Below are positions 27,254 to 36,461 of a DNA stretch of 38,668 nt, one piece after another. The notes beneath the pieces are model-generated. The model had not been told where the DNA came from, did not search any database, and saw only the letters and a program-made list of their open reading frames with translations. The stretch is from Pseudonocardia sp. CNS-004 (lineage in GTDB: Bacteria > Actinomycetota > Actinomycetes > Mycobacteriales > Pseudonocardiaceae): contig MKJV01000131.1 of NCBI GenBank assembly GCA_001942185.1, forward strand, positions 1 through 38,668, in the 5' to 3' direction. The position numbers were made by a program, and so were the translations under genes. How positions within the stretch are numbered: the stretch's first letter is position 1; every line of letters begins with the position of its first letter.

Positions 27254-28539
27254 ATGACCATCCGACACCGGTCCGTCCTGCGGATCGTGGCGGCTGCTGC
27301 GGCCGGCCTCGTCGCGCTCGCCGCGTGCGGGGGCCCCGCCCCGGGCGGCGGCGACGGCGCCGTGAGCGGCGAGATCAGCCTGCTCACGCCGATCTTCGAG
27401 GAAGCCGACGGCCACGCGGTGCTGGAGCAGCAGCTGGCCGTGTTCAAGCAGCAGTACCCCGACGTCACCGTGCGGCCGGACTACACGTCCTACAGCAAGC
27501 TCAACGAGAAGCTCACCACGTCGATCGCGAGCGGGCAGCCCTACGACGTGATGCTCATGGGCGCGGGCTGGATCCCGCCGTTCGCGGAGAAGGGCGTGCT
27601 GGCCGACCTGCAGAAGGACCCGGCGCAGCTCGCGTCCCAGTACTACGAGGGCGCCCTGGCGCCGGGGATGCACGAGGGCAAGGTCTACGGCCTGCCGATC
27701 ATGATGGACACCCGGATCGGCATCTACCGCAAGGACCTGTTCGCCCAGGCCGGGATCACCGAGCCGCCGAAGGACTTCGGACAGCTGCGCGAGTACGGCA
27801 AGCGGCTCACCCAGCGCAACCCCGACGGCACGCTGGCCGTCGCCGGGCTCGACGTGCTCGGCATCGACCCGCGCCAGGAGTTCCTCACCCTGCTCTGGGC
27901 CGCTGGTGGCGAGCTCTTCGCCCCCGACGGTTCGCCCGCGTCAACTCACCCGCAGGGGTCGAGGCGCTGCAGACGATGACCGACGTCATCCAGGTCGACC
28001 GCAGCGAGGACATCGGCTGGGCCGAGCCCAACTCGAAGACCGGCAACGTGATGGCGCAGGGCCGGGTGGCGATGATGATCGGGCACCACAACTTCTGGAC
28101 GGCGATCCAGAAGGAGAACCCGGACATGATCGCGCGGGACCAGCTCGGGTTCTTCGTGATCCAGGACGAGCGCCCCGCCGTGTTCCAGGGCGGCACCCTC
28201 GCCACCGTCGCCGCCCAGAGCAAGCTCCCGGCGGCCGCGAAGGCGCTCGCCGAGTTCCTGGCGTCGGAGGGGCCCGCGCTCGCCGCCAACCAGCAGCGCG
28301 GCAACATCCCGGCGCTGAAGTCCCTGGAGTCCTCGGACTTCGTGCAGCAGAACAAGGCGATCCAGTTCGCCATGCAGCACTTCGACAGCGTCCACTCCGA
28401 GGGCGGCGTGCCGCAGTGGCTCGACATCCGCGACAAGTTCAAACCGGCGGTCGAGAGCGCGATGCTCGGTCAGAAGAGCCCGCAGCAGGCCCTCGACGAC
28501 CTCGCGGCCGAGGCGAGCGCCGCGCTGTCCGGAGGCTGA
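27254..28539 (+). CDS. ABC sugar importer substrate-binding lipoprotein (frame broken once)
   Basis: This family 1 extracellular solute-binding protein has about 428 residues with one base restored near 27935. The signal ends GLVALAACGG, a lipobox, so it is a membrane-anchored surface protein. Downstream parts include PYDVMLMGAGWIPPFAEKGV, MHEGKVYGLPIMMDTRIGIY, AQGRVAMMIGHHNFW and the C-terminal VPQWLDIRDKFKPAVESAM. It should bind an oligosaccharide and feed the two following permeases. ATG 27254 follows GAGGGGAG. The partner lyases suggest an acidic oligosaccharide, but specificity is not readable. Confidence 0.92.
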
Positions 28540-28541
28540 GC

Positions 28542-29482
28542 GTGCCCACCACCACGACCGCGGAACGCGTGCCCGCCCGCCCGGCCACACCGCGCGGCGG
28601 TCACGCCCGCTCGGGCACGAGCGCCGCCGGGCGGCCTACCTCATGCTGGCCCCGGCGGTGCTGCACCTGGCGTGGTGGATCGGCATCCCCACCGTGGCGA
28701 CGTTCGTGCTCGCCTTCACCCACTACGACATCCTCGCCGGCACGATGTCCTGGGCGGGCCTCGACAACTTCGTCGCGATCTTCGGCGACCCGGTGTGGTG
28801 GCAGTCGATCTGGAACACCGTCGTCTACACGTTCTTCACGGTGCCCTTCGCGATGGCGCTCGCCGTGGTCATCGCCGTGCTGCTCAACACGAAGCTGCGG
28901 GCCCGCGCCTGGTACCGCACCGCCGTGTTCATGCCGCACATCACCGCGACCGTCGCGATCGCGCTGGTCTGGATGTGGATGTTCGAGCCGAACATCGGCC
29001 TGTTCAACTGGGTGCTGTCGTGGTTCGGGGTGCGCGGCCCGGCGTGGACGTCCGACCCGGCGTGGGCGATGACCTCGGTGATCATGATGAGCGTCTGGAA
29101 GGGCATCGGGCTCAAGATGGTCATCTACCTCGCCGCGCTGCAGGGCATCCCGCACGACCTGTACGAGGCGGCCGAGATCGACGGGGCGGGCCCGGTGCGC
29201 CGCTTCTTCTCGATCACCCTGCCGCTGCTCGGGCCGGCCACCTTCTTCGTGCTGGTCATCTCGCTGATCGACTCGTTCCAGGTGTTCGAGCAGTTCTACG
29301 TGCTCACGCCGGAGGGCGGGCCGGCGGGCTCGACCACCGTGATGACCTACGAGATCTACAAGTCGGCGTTCCAGCGCTTCGACATGAGCACGGCGAGCGC
29401 GCAGAGCGTGGTGCTCTTCGCCTTCCTGCTCGTGCTGACGATCGTCGGCAGGCGGTTCACCGGGAGGGACGATGTTGCCTGA
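28542..29482 (+). CDS. ABC sugar importer permease 1, MalF type (frame broken once near the start)
   Basis: This is a six-helix permease of about 313 residues. The break lies near 28625, between a disordered N-terminal tail and the first helix (YLMLAPAVLHLAWWIGI). The coupling loop is LYEAAEIDGAGPVRRFFSIT, followed by LPLLGPATFF. GTG at 28542 follows GGAGG two bases after the binding-protein stop. The gene overlaps the next permease by 11 bases. No ATPase follows, so the importer probably uses a shared ATPase such as MsiK. Confidence 0.92.
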
Positions 29483-30402
29483 GAGCACGTCGGCCGTACC
29501 GGCGCCGCCTGTTGCGGGGGCGCCGGGCGGGGCGGGTGGGGGGTGCGCCCCGGCCCGGGCGGATCGCGTTGCACGCCGCGCTGATCGCGCTGTCGCTGCT
29601 GATGGTGGCGCCGTTCGTGTGGATGCTGCTGACCTCGCTGAAGTCGCACGCCGAGGTCATGGCCTACCCGCCGACGTTCCTGCCATCGGTGTGGCAGTGG
29701 GTGAACTACCCCGACGCGCTGGAGTTCGCGCCGTTCGGCACGTACTTCCGCAACAGCCTGGTGATCGCCGTGAGCCACACCGTGATCAACGTGGCGCTCG
29801 CGGCGATGGCCGGGTACGCGCTCGCCCGGCTGCCGTTCCGCGGGCGCTCGATGCTGCTGATGCTCGTGCTGGCGGCGATGATGATCCCGACCTTCACCAA
29901 GATCGTGCCGCAGTACCTGCTCGCGAAGACCATGCCGTTCTTCGGCGGCAACGACTTCCTGGGTCGCGGTGGCAGCGGCTGGCTGGACTCGTGGTGGGGG
30001 CTGATCGTGCCGGGTGCGCTCACCCCGCTCGCGATCTTCCTGTTCCGCCAGTTCTACCTGACGCTGCCGCGGGAGCTGGAGGAGGCGGCGCGCCTGGACG
30101 GTCTCGGCGAGTTCGGCATCTTCGCCCGCGTGATGACGCCGCTGATGAAGCCGGCGATCGCGACGGTCGCGCTGATCACGTTCGAGAACAGCTGGAACAA
30201 CTTCGTGTGGCCGCTCATCGTCACCCGCAGCGACGAGCTGCGGGTGATCCAGGTCGGGCTCGCCGCGTTCCAGCAGGTCGACGAGACGCTGTGGGAGTAC
30301 ATGATGGCGGGCACCGTGCTCGCCACCCTCCCGATGATCGTGTTGTTCCTGTTCACCCAGCGGTACTTCGTGCAAGGCTTCGCCACCGCAGGGATCAAGT
30401 AG
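29472..30402 (+). CDS. ABC sugar importer permease 2, MalG type (frame shifted near the start)
   Basis: This second membrane half has about 310 residues. The frame changes by a net two lost bases, or one gained, in a G-rich stretch near 29530-29560, before the first helix (ALIALSLLMVAPFVWMLLTS). The coupling loop is LPRELEEAARLDGLGEFGIF, and the C-terminal LFTQRYFVQGFATAGIK is typical of MalG-like proteins. ATG 29472 has GGGAGG upstream and overlaps permease 1. Confidence 0.9.
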
Positions 30403-30418
30403 CAAGTAAGGAGATCGC

Positions 30419-31185
30419 GTGAGCTTCGATCTGACGGGCCGTCGGGCACTGGTCACCGGCGCCGGCCACGGCATCGGCGCAGGGATCGCCGAGGGCCTCG
30501 CGGCCGCGGGCGCCGACGTCGTCGTGCACTACGGGCACTCGGCGGGCCCGGCCGCCGAGGTCGTCGAGCGGATCGGCGCGCTCGGGCGCAAGGCCATCGC
30601 GATCGGTGCGGACGTCACGGTCACGGCGGAGGTCGACCGTCTCGTCGACGAGGCCGTCGGGTTCCTCGGTGGCCTGGAGATCGTCGTGACGAACGCGGGG
30701 CACCTCGTCGGGCGGTCCCCGGTGGCGGAGATGACCGACGAGCACTTCTCCAAGGTGATCGAGGTGAACCTGGGGTCCACCTTCCGCACGGTGCGTGCCG
30801 CGATCCCGCACCTGCGCGCCGCCGGCACGTTGGGCCGCGTCGTCACGATGGCCTCGCTGGCCGCGCACAACGGCGGCGGCGCGGGCGCAGGCGTCTACGC
30901 CGCGTCGAAGGCCGGGGTCGTCGGGCTCACGAAGGGCCTGGCCAAGGAGCTGGGCCCGGCCGGCATCACCGTCAACGCGCTGGCCCCCGGATTCATCGGC
31001 GGCACCGCCTTCCACGACACGTTCACCCCACCCGAGGCGCAGAAGGCGATGGTCGGCGGCATCGGCGTCGGCCGCGGCGGCACCGTCGAGGACGTCGCGG
31101 GCGCGTGGTCTGGCTCTGCTCCGACGCGGGTGCGTTCATCAACGGCACCACCGTCGACATCGACGGGGGCGTCGGGTACCGGTGA
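30419..31185 (+). CDS. SDR oxidoreductase, probable DEH (4-deoxy-5-hexoseulose uronate) reductase (frame broken once)
   Basis: This short-chain dehydrogenase has about 255 residues after one restored base near 31108. Cofactor motif: TGAGHGIGAG; NAG motif: VTNAGHLVGRSP; catalytic YAASK is in AGVYAASKAGV; the end is TTVDIDGGVGYR. From memory of the family, the segments NAGxLVGRxPxxEM, HNGGGAGAGVY and TAFHDTFT resemble the DEH reductase A1-R of Sphingomonas sp. A1 more than general SDRs. That enzyme converts the alginate-derived monomer to KDG. A KduD-like role is the alternative. GTG 30419 follows AAGGAGA. Its stop overlaps the first lyase. Confidence 0.8.
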
Positions 31186-32699
31186 GCCCGGTGGCGCCGC
31201 CGGCCGTGCTGCCGGGTGAGCGGGGCGGGTGGTGGCACCACTACGTCTGCCCGGCCCACGGCGTCGAGCTCGAGCACGTCGGCCTGCTCTCCGGCGAGTT
31301 CCCCGACAGCGGGGCGCCGTGCGCGTACGGGTGCCGGGTCGACACCGCCGACGTGCGCGGCGCGTGGAGCGTGCTCGCCCACCAGGCGTGCGCGCGGGCG
31401 ATCCTCGCCGCGGCGGGCGGCACACCGGACGAGCGGGCGGCCGCCGTGGCGTTGCTGCGCGAGTACGCCGACCGCTACGCCGCGCTCGGCACCACCGGGC
31501 ACAACGGTGCGGCGGGCTGGATGTTGCGGGGCGGCTGTTCCACCAGGCGCTCACCGAGGCGATCTGGGCCGTGACGATCGGGCGCGCCGCGCGGCTGCTC
31601 GGTGACCCGGTGCCCGAGCTGACCTCCGGTCTGGCCGAGGCGGCCCGGATCGCCCGCGACTCGCTGGTGGCCGAGGGCCGCTTCAGCTCCAACTACACCG
31701 CGTGGCTGGACGCGGCGGGCGCCGCCTGCACCGGCAAACCCGAGTGGCTCGACGGGCCGCACGGGATCTTCGCCCACGTGCTCACCGGCACCCACGCCGA
31801 CGGGTGGGAGTGGGAGGCGAGCACCTATTACCACTCGTTCGTGCTGCGTGCCTACCGGCTCGCGATCGCGGCCGTGCCGGGGGTGAAGGTGCCTGCCACC
31901 GTGCGGGCGCGGGTCGACGCGATGGCCGACGTCCTGCGGGTGCTGGTCACACCGGGCGGGGTGCTGCCGTCGCTGCACGACGGGCCGTACCGGCGGGCGG
32001 AGTGGGACCGCGAGCTCGCGGAGCTGGACATGCGGCCGGTGGCGCGGCGCCCGGTCACCGTGTACCGGGACGCGGGCTACGCGGTCCTGTACCGGAACGG
32101 CGTGCAGGCCATCGTCGACTACGGGCCGCACGGTGGGTCGCACGGCCACCTGGACACGCTGGCGCTCTACCTCTACGGCGACGACGTGGCGTGGCAGCCC
32201 GACCCCGGGCAGGTGCCGTACGGGCACGCGTACTGGCGCCGGCACTACGCGTCCACCGCGGCGCACCCCACGTTCTCCGTCGACGGCCTCGACCAGGCCG
32301 AGTGCGCGGGGGAGCTGGTCAGCGCCGGTGCGGAGGAGGTGACCGTCGCCTGCGGCACCGCGTACGAGGGCGTGAGCGCGGTGCGCCGCGTGGTGCTCGC
32401 CCCGGACGGCACGCTGCGCGACGAGCTGTCGGTCACGACCGACCGGCCGCGGCGGATCGCCGCGCACCTGCGCCCGGACGTGCCCCTCACGGCCCGCACC
32501 GACCCCGACGGCACCGTCCGCACCAGCTGGGCGCCACGCTGCACGGCACCCACACCACCTCGGGTGCGGCGGCGCGGTTCGTCACCCGGCCCGGCCCGGC
32601 CCCGCCGACGACCCGCAGCGCACCCGCACCCACGTCGACTGGGTGGCCGAGGACGCCACCGCCGTGACATTCCGATCGACCTACCGTCTGGACGGCTAG
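31182..32699 (+). CDS. Heparinase II/III-type polysaccharide lyase 1 (frame broken three times)
   Basis: With restored bases near 31536, 32530 and 32608 this gives about 506 residues, an alpha/alpha-barrel followed by a heparinase II/III beta domain. Typical parts are WEASTYYHSFVLRAYRLAI in the helical part and VDYGPHGGSHGHLDTLALYL and HAYWRRHYASTAAHPTFSVD in the beta domain. There is no signal peptide, so it should act in the cytoplasm on imported fragments by beta-elimination at uronates. GTG 31182 overlaps the SDR stop. Its TAG stop is formed at the left edge of the palindromic element that follows. Substrate could be alginate, a glycosaminoglycan or another uronan. Confidence 0.82.
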
Positions 32700-32861
32700 T
32701 GCCCCCCGTCGAAGGTCGGCCACATATCTCGACGGCCCAGCCTCCCGCTGGGCGCACCGGCGATCCGGCCGAGTACGCCCGGTACGAGGCCGGCCCGCCG
32801 GCACACCCAGCGAGAACCTGGATCCGCCGATATACGCAACCGACCTCCGACGGGGGGCACT
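32698..32861. mobile_element. MITE-like element with long terminal inverted repeats between the lyase genes
   Basis: Bases 32699-32719 and 32840-32860 are inverted copies with one mismatch in 21 bases, beginning GTGCCCCCCGTCG. The flanking A and T extend the match by one base. A weaker match continues to about 37 bases per end (to 32735 and from 32824). The interior, about 90 bases, has no gene. No target-site duplication is clear. The left end completes the stop codon of lyase 1. The right end's GGGGGG lies about five bases before the GTG of lyase 2, acting as its ribosome-binding site. Confidence 0.75.
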
Positions 32862-32862
32862 T

Positions 32863-34750
32863 GTGGAACCGCTCCTGATCGCCGGCCGCCTCGACGACCT
32901 GCGCGCATCGCTCACCACCACGCACGCGGCGCAGTGGCGCCGGCTCGCCGAGCAGTGCGACTGGTACCGCGGGCAGACCCCGCCGCCGGAGCACCCGACG
33001 GCGAGCATCACCTACTTCGGCCCGGCCGCGGCCAACCTCGCGCTGGCCTACCGGCTCACCGGGCAGCGCGGCTACCTCGACGAGGCGTGGCGCTGGATCG
33101 CCACGGCGATCTCGTACCCGCACTGGGGCAAGGCGAAGATGCCCGACCACGACCTCGACGCGGGCTGGCTGCTGCACGGGCTGTCGCTGGCCTACTCGTG
33201 GCTGCGCGACGACCTGGCCCCCGACCGCGCCGCCGCCTGCGGGAGAAGCTGGAGCTGCAGGGGCAGCGGCTGTACGACTTCGCCGTGGAGTCCGAGGGCA
33301 CGTGGTGGTCGTCCAGCTTCTGGCAGAACCACAACTGGATCTGCTACGCGGGCCTCGCCACCGCCGGCTACGCGCTGGACCGCCCGGAGTGGACGGCCCG
33401 GGCGCGCGACAACTTCGCCCAGGTGCTCGAGCTCATGCCCGCCGACGGGTCCGACTCGGAGGCGTCGTCTACTGGCGCTACGGCGTGCCGTGGCTCGCGA
33501 TCTACGTCGACCTGCTGGAGCGCACCGAGGGCCTCGACTGGTGGCGCCGCGGCTCGTTCCTGGAGAACACGTTCACCTGGCGGCTGCACCAGTGCGCGCC
33601 CGGGTTCGAGGAGAACGTCGACCACGGCGACTGCCACGACCGCCGCAGCGGCCACAGCGTGGCGCTCTACTACAGGCTCGCCGCCGCGTACGGCGACGGG
33701 CGGGCGCAGTGGCTCGCCGACCGGGTGGCGCAGCAGCACTTCTGGCGCGAGGCGTACGCGTCGGGCGTCAAGCCGGGCGTGATGCCCGAGGCGTTCTACG
33801 AGCTGCTCTGGTACGACCCGTCCGTCTCGCCGGTCGACCCGGCCGGCGAGCCGACGGCGGCCCACTTCCCGGACCTCGGCCAGGTCACCGCCCGCACGTC
33901 CTGGGCGGACGACGCCGCCTTCGTCAGCTTCAAGGCCGCGCCGGGCGGCGGGCACACGGCGTGGGAGACGGCCGAGCGGTTCCGCCGCGACAAGGGCTGG
34001 GACACGCTGTCCGCGGGGCACCACCACCCGGACGCAGGCGGGTTCGTGCTCACGGCGCGCGGCGCGTTCCTCGCAGTCGACTGCGGTTACAGCAACGCCA
34101 AACGGGCGGCCGAGCACAACCTCGTTCTCGTCGACGGGCAGGGCTGGGCGGGGGAGGGCCGCTACCACGTCTACAAGGACCTGCCGTTCGAGTCGCAGCC
34201 CCGGCTGCACGACGTGGCGATCACCGACGGGTGGGTGCACGCCGTCGCCGAGTCGGCCGCCATGTTCGACCCTGCCCTCGGGGTGCGGCGGGTGGACCGC
34301 ACGCTGGTCGTCACGCCGCGCGGGCGGCTGGTGCTGCTCGACCGGCTGGCCGCCGACGAGCCCCGCGAGTGGACGTTCCTGCTGCACAGCGACTGGCCCG
34401 CCGACCCGGTCGACGGCCGGTGGGCGATCCGCTCGGGCCCGGGGATGGCCTGGCTCACCACCCTCACCCCCGGGCTGGACGTCGAGCAGACCGACACCAC
34501 GATCGAGGCCAACCCCACCGGCAGCACCCCCAGCCTGCGGATCGAGAAGACGCTGCGCACCCTGCGGATCAGCACCCCCCGGGTCGCCGAGGCGGTGCTC
34601 CTGACGGCACTGGAACCGACCGGCGCCCTCGACCCGGACCCGGCCCTGGCGAGGTCGATCCCCGAGGGAGTCGACTTCGGCGACGAACAGGTCCGCTTCG
34701 CCGAGGATGCAACGGTGCTGACGGCAGGGGACCGGGTGACCCGGATATGA
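32863..34750 (+). CDS. Heparinase II/III-type polysaccharide lyase 2 (frame broken twice)
   Basis: This larger lyase has about 629 residues, with bases restored near 33238 and 33467. The N-terminal alpha/alpha toroid includes WRRLAEQCDWYRGQTPP, GWLLHGLSLAYSWLRDDLA and SSFWQNHNWICYAGLA, where the NHNW region is typical of this superfamily. The C-terminal beta domain has LSAGHHHPDAGGFVLTA, a catalytic-histidine-like motif, and then LAVDCGYSNAK. There is no signal peptide. Size and layout are closest to exolytic oligouronide lyases such as PL15/PL17 families, from recollection of those architectures. GTG 32863 is supported by the G-run of the adjacent element. Confidence 0.82.
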
Positions 34751-34775
34751 GCCCCACCGGAGCGAGCGCCCCGCA

Positions 34776-34794
34776 GGCACGCCCGGTGCGTGCC
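34776..34794 (+). terminator. Hairpin downstream of lyase 2
   Basis: GGCACGC (34776-34782) and GCGTGCC (34788-34794) form a perfect seven-base-pair stem with a five-base loop, 26 bases after the lyase 2 stop. There is no T-tract. It may end or attenuate the operon before the YesL-like gene. Confidence 0.4.
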
Positions 34795-34797
34795 GAT

Positions 34798-34854
34798 GTG
34801 CCGTCCGCTCCGGCTGCGCGTCCGGGGACCGCGGAGCGAACGGCACCTTCGCTC
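34798..34854. repeat. Compound palindromic element downstream of lyase 2
   Basis: GTGCCGTCCGCTCCG (34798-34812) pairs with CGGAGCGAACGGCAC (34832-34846) with one mismatch. An overlapping hairpin has GAGCGAA (34834-34840) and TTCGCTC (34848-34854) around seven bases. The stretch CGAACGGCACCTTCG nearly repeats CGAACGGCACCCTCG of the phnI insert, so the two may belong to one repeat family. Confidence 0.65.
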
Positions 34855-34901
34855 GCACCTGGCACGCGAGCGGGCCGTCCGCTCCCGGCGGGCGGGGTGG
34901 G

Positions 34902-35503
34902 GTGGGAGCGCGAGGCGCGCGGGTTTGCCGGGGCCGCTTGCGGGGGCTCGAGTTCGTCGCTCACCCGGCGCTTGCCGGGGCTGCGTTCTGCCTGCTCGCA
35001 CTCGGCGTCGTGACCTGGCTGCCGGCGCTCGCGGCGCTCGCATCCGCGCTGCACCGGTGGCGACGCGACGGCGACAGCCGCTGCTTCACCGGCGTCCTGA
35101 CCGCCTTCCCGCGGTACTGGCGGGCGATGTGGCGGCACGCGCTGGTGGCGACGGCCGTGCCGGCCGCGCTGCTCGTGGCGATCGGGTTCCTCGCCGGGCG
35201 CCGGAGCCCGTGTCGATCCCCCTGCTGGCGGTGCAGGTCGGTGGGCTGGCCGCGTTCGCCGTGTACCACCTGGCGCTGGCCGTCGTGGCAGGCCACGACC
35301 CGGCGGCCCCGGCGACGTGGCGGGCCGGCGCACTCGTGTTCGCCTTCGGCTCCCCGCGCCGCGGCCTGGCCCTGCTCGGCGCGCTGGTGCTCGCCCCCGT
35401 GCTGGGCCTGCCGCTCGTGCTCGGGCCGCTGCTGTTCGGCCCGAGCCTGCCGGTGTTGTGCGGCCTGCTCCTGCTCGAACGGGCCGACACCGCCCGACCC
35501 TGA
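34902..35503 (+). CDS. YesL-like (DUF624) membrane protein (frame broken once)
   Basis: This membrane protein of about 200 residues (one base restored near 35200) has about five hydrophobic helices. The segment VTWLPALAALASALHRWRRDG and then CFTGVLTAFPRYWRAMWRHA follows the DUF624/YesL pattern of an early helix, a tryptophan-rich turn and an amphipathic stretch. YesL genes commonly sit beside polysaccharide-lyase and sugar-importer genes, and this one closes such a cluster. The start is uncertain. GTG 34902 is the best candidate but the family N-terminus is weakly matched. Confidence 0.6.
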
Positions 35504-35664
35504 TCACCCGCCCCGGCCGAGCCATGATCATCGCGAAGTGCGGCCCAGCGCCCCGGGCAGGGCGATCCACCGCCACTCGCTCGGATCACTGCTGGTCGTT
35601 GCGAGTGTGGGCCGGCTGCCCGGGTGAGGGCGATCGCCGTCAGCTCGGACGGAGCGTCGTCTGC

Positions 35665-36363
35665 TCAGTCGTCGGCGGGCAGCGGCTCCGTGCGGGCGGC
35701 GCGCAGGCGGTCGAACGCGCCGACCAGGTGGTTGTCGATCGTCGCGATGGCGCCACCTACGTCCCCGGCGGCGACGATGTCGCGGATGGCGAGGTGCTCG
35801 GGGTGGGCGATCTCGTGGAAGTCGCGCCGCGCCTGGTGGCGGTCGTGCAGGAACATCGCGATCTGGCTGCGGATCTGCTGCCACGACCGCTCCAGCCGGG
35901 CGTGCCCGGCAGCGTCGACGAGCACGTCGTGGAACTCGAGGTCGAGATCGACGGCGAGCTCGGGGGAGTAGTCGGGGGCGAGCTGCCGCATGCGGTCGAG
36001 GACGACGTCCAACGCGGCGAGGTGGTCGGGGGTGAGCCGGCCGCAGGCGCGCTCGACGGCGAGGCGCTCCAGTGCGCGCCGCAGTGTGTAGACCTCCTCG
36101 GCGTCCGCGCCGGTGAGCGTGATGACCTGGGCACCGCGGTGGCGGCGCAGCACCACGAGGCCCTCGCGCTCCAGCTCGACGAGCGCCTCGCGTACCGGAC
36201 CACGGCTCATGCCGAGCGCGGTGGCGAGCTCGGCCTCCCTCAGGTGCACGCCCTGGGCGAGGACGCCGGTCGTGATCATTTTTCGGATCGCGGGCACCAC
36301 GGTCGCGGACAGCGCGGGGCTGGGTTGGGTCTCGATGGTCAGCTGGTCGAGCGGCCCGGGCAC
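35665..36363 (-). CDS. GntR family regulator, FadR/FCD subfamily
   Basis: This intact 232-residue regulator has the winged helix GVHLREAELATALGMSRGPVREALVELEREGLVV-type sequence at residues about 35-72. An all-helical FCD domain follows (ERLAVERACGRLTPDHLAAL, VDLDLEFHDVLVDAAGH, AHPEHLAIRDIVAAGD). The aspartate and histidines of the FCD metal site are recognisable (DLEFHD, HLAI). Such proteins respond to sugar acids or organic acids. It is divergent from the DHDPS-family enzyme, with a palindromic operator between them. GTG 36363 follows GAGGGGG. Confidence 0.9.
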   Translation of the reverse strand: MPGPLDQLTIETQPSPALSATVVPAIRKMITTGVLAQGVHLREAELATALGMSRGPVREALVELEREGLVVLRRHRGAQVITLTGADAEEVYTLRRALERLAVERACGRLTPDHLAALDVVLDRMRQLAPDYSPELAVDLDLEFHDVLVDAAGHARLERSWQQIRSQIAMFLHDRHQARRDFHEIAHPEHLAIRDIVAAGDVGGAIATIDNHLVGAFDRLRAARTEPLPADD

Positions 36364-36393
36364 GGTGTCCCCCTCGGCGACAACATCTCGTAG

Positions 36394-36405
36394 ATTGTTA
36401 ACAAT
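36394..36405. promoter_or_regulatory. GntR/FadR-type operator
   Basis: ATTGTTAACAAT is a perfect 12-base palindrome fitting the TGT-N2-ACA core that FadR-subfamily proteins bind. It is the most AT-rich spot in the divergent space between the GntR gene (starting 36363) and the DHDPS-family gene. It should control both. Confidence 0.7.
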
Positions 36406-36461
36406 TGACTTTCGCTCACGCGCGGATCAGGCTACCGGCGATGACGACGAAGGGAAGCCCC

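Noticed and set aside
31182..32699. Lyase 1 as a remnant inactivated by the neighbouring element
   Set aside because: The gene is complete apart from three single-base losses like those elsewhere, and the element only touches its stop codon.
35504..35664. Gap between the YesL-like and GntR genes as a small RNA locus
   Set aside because: There is only an eight-base palindrome (ATGATCAT) and no promoter or terminator pair; nothing supports an RNA gene.
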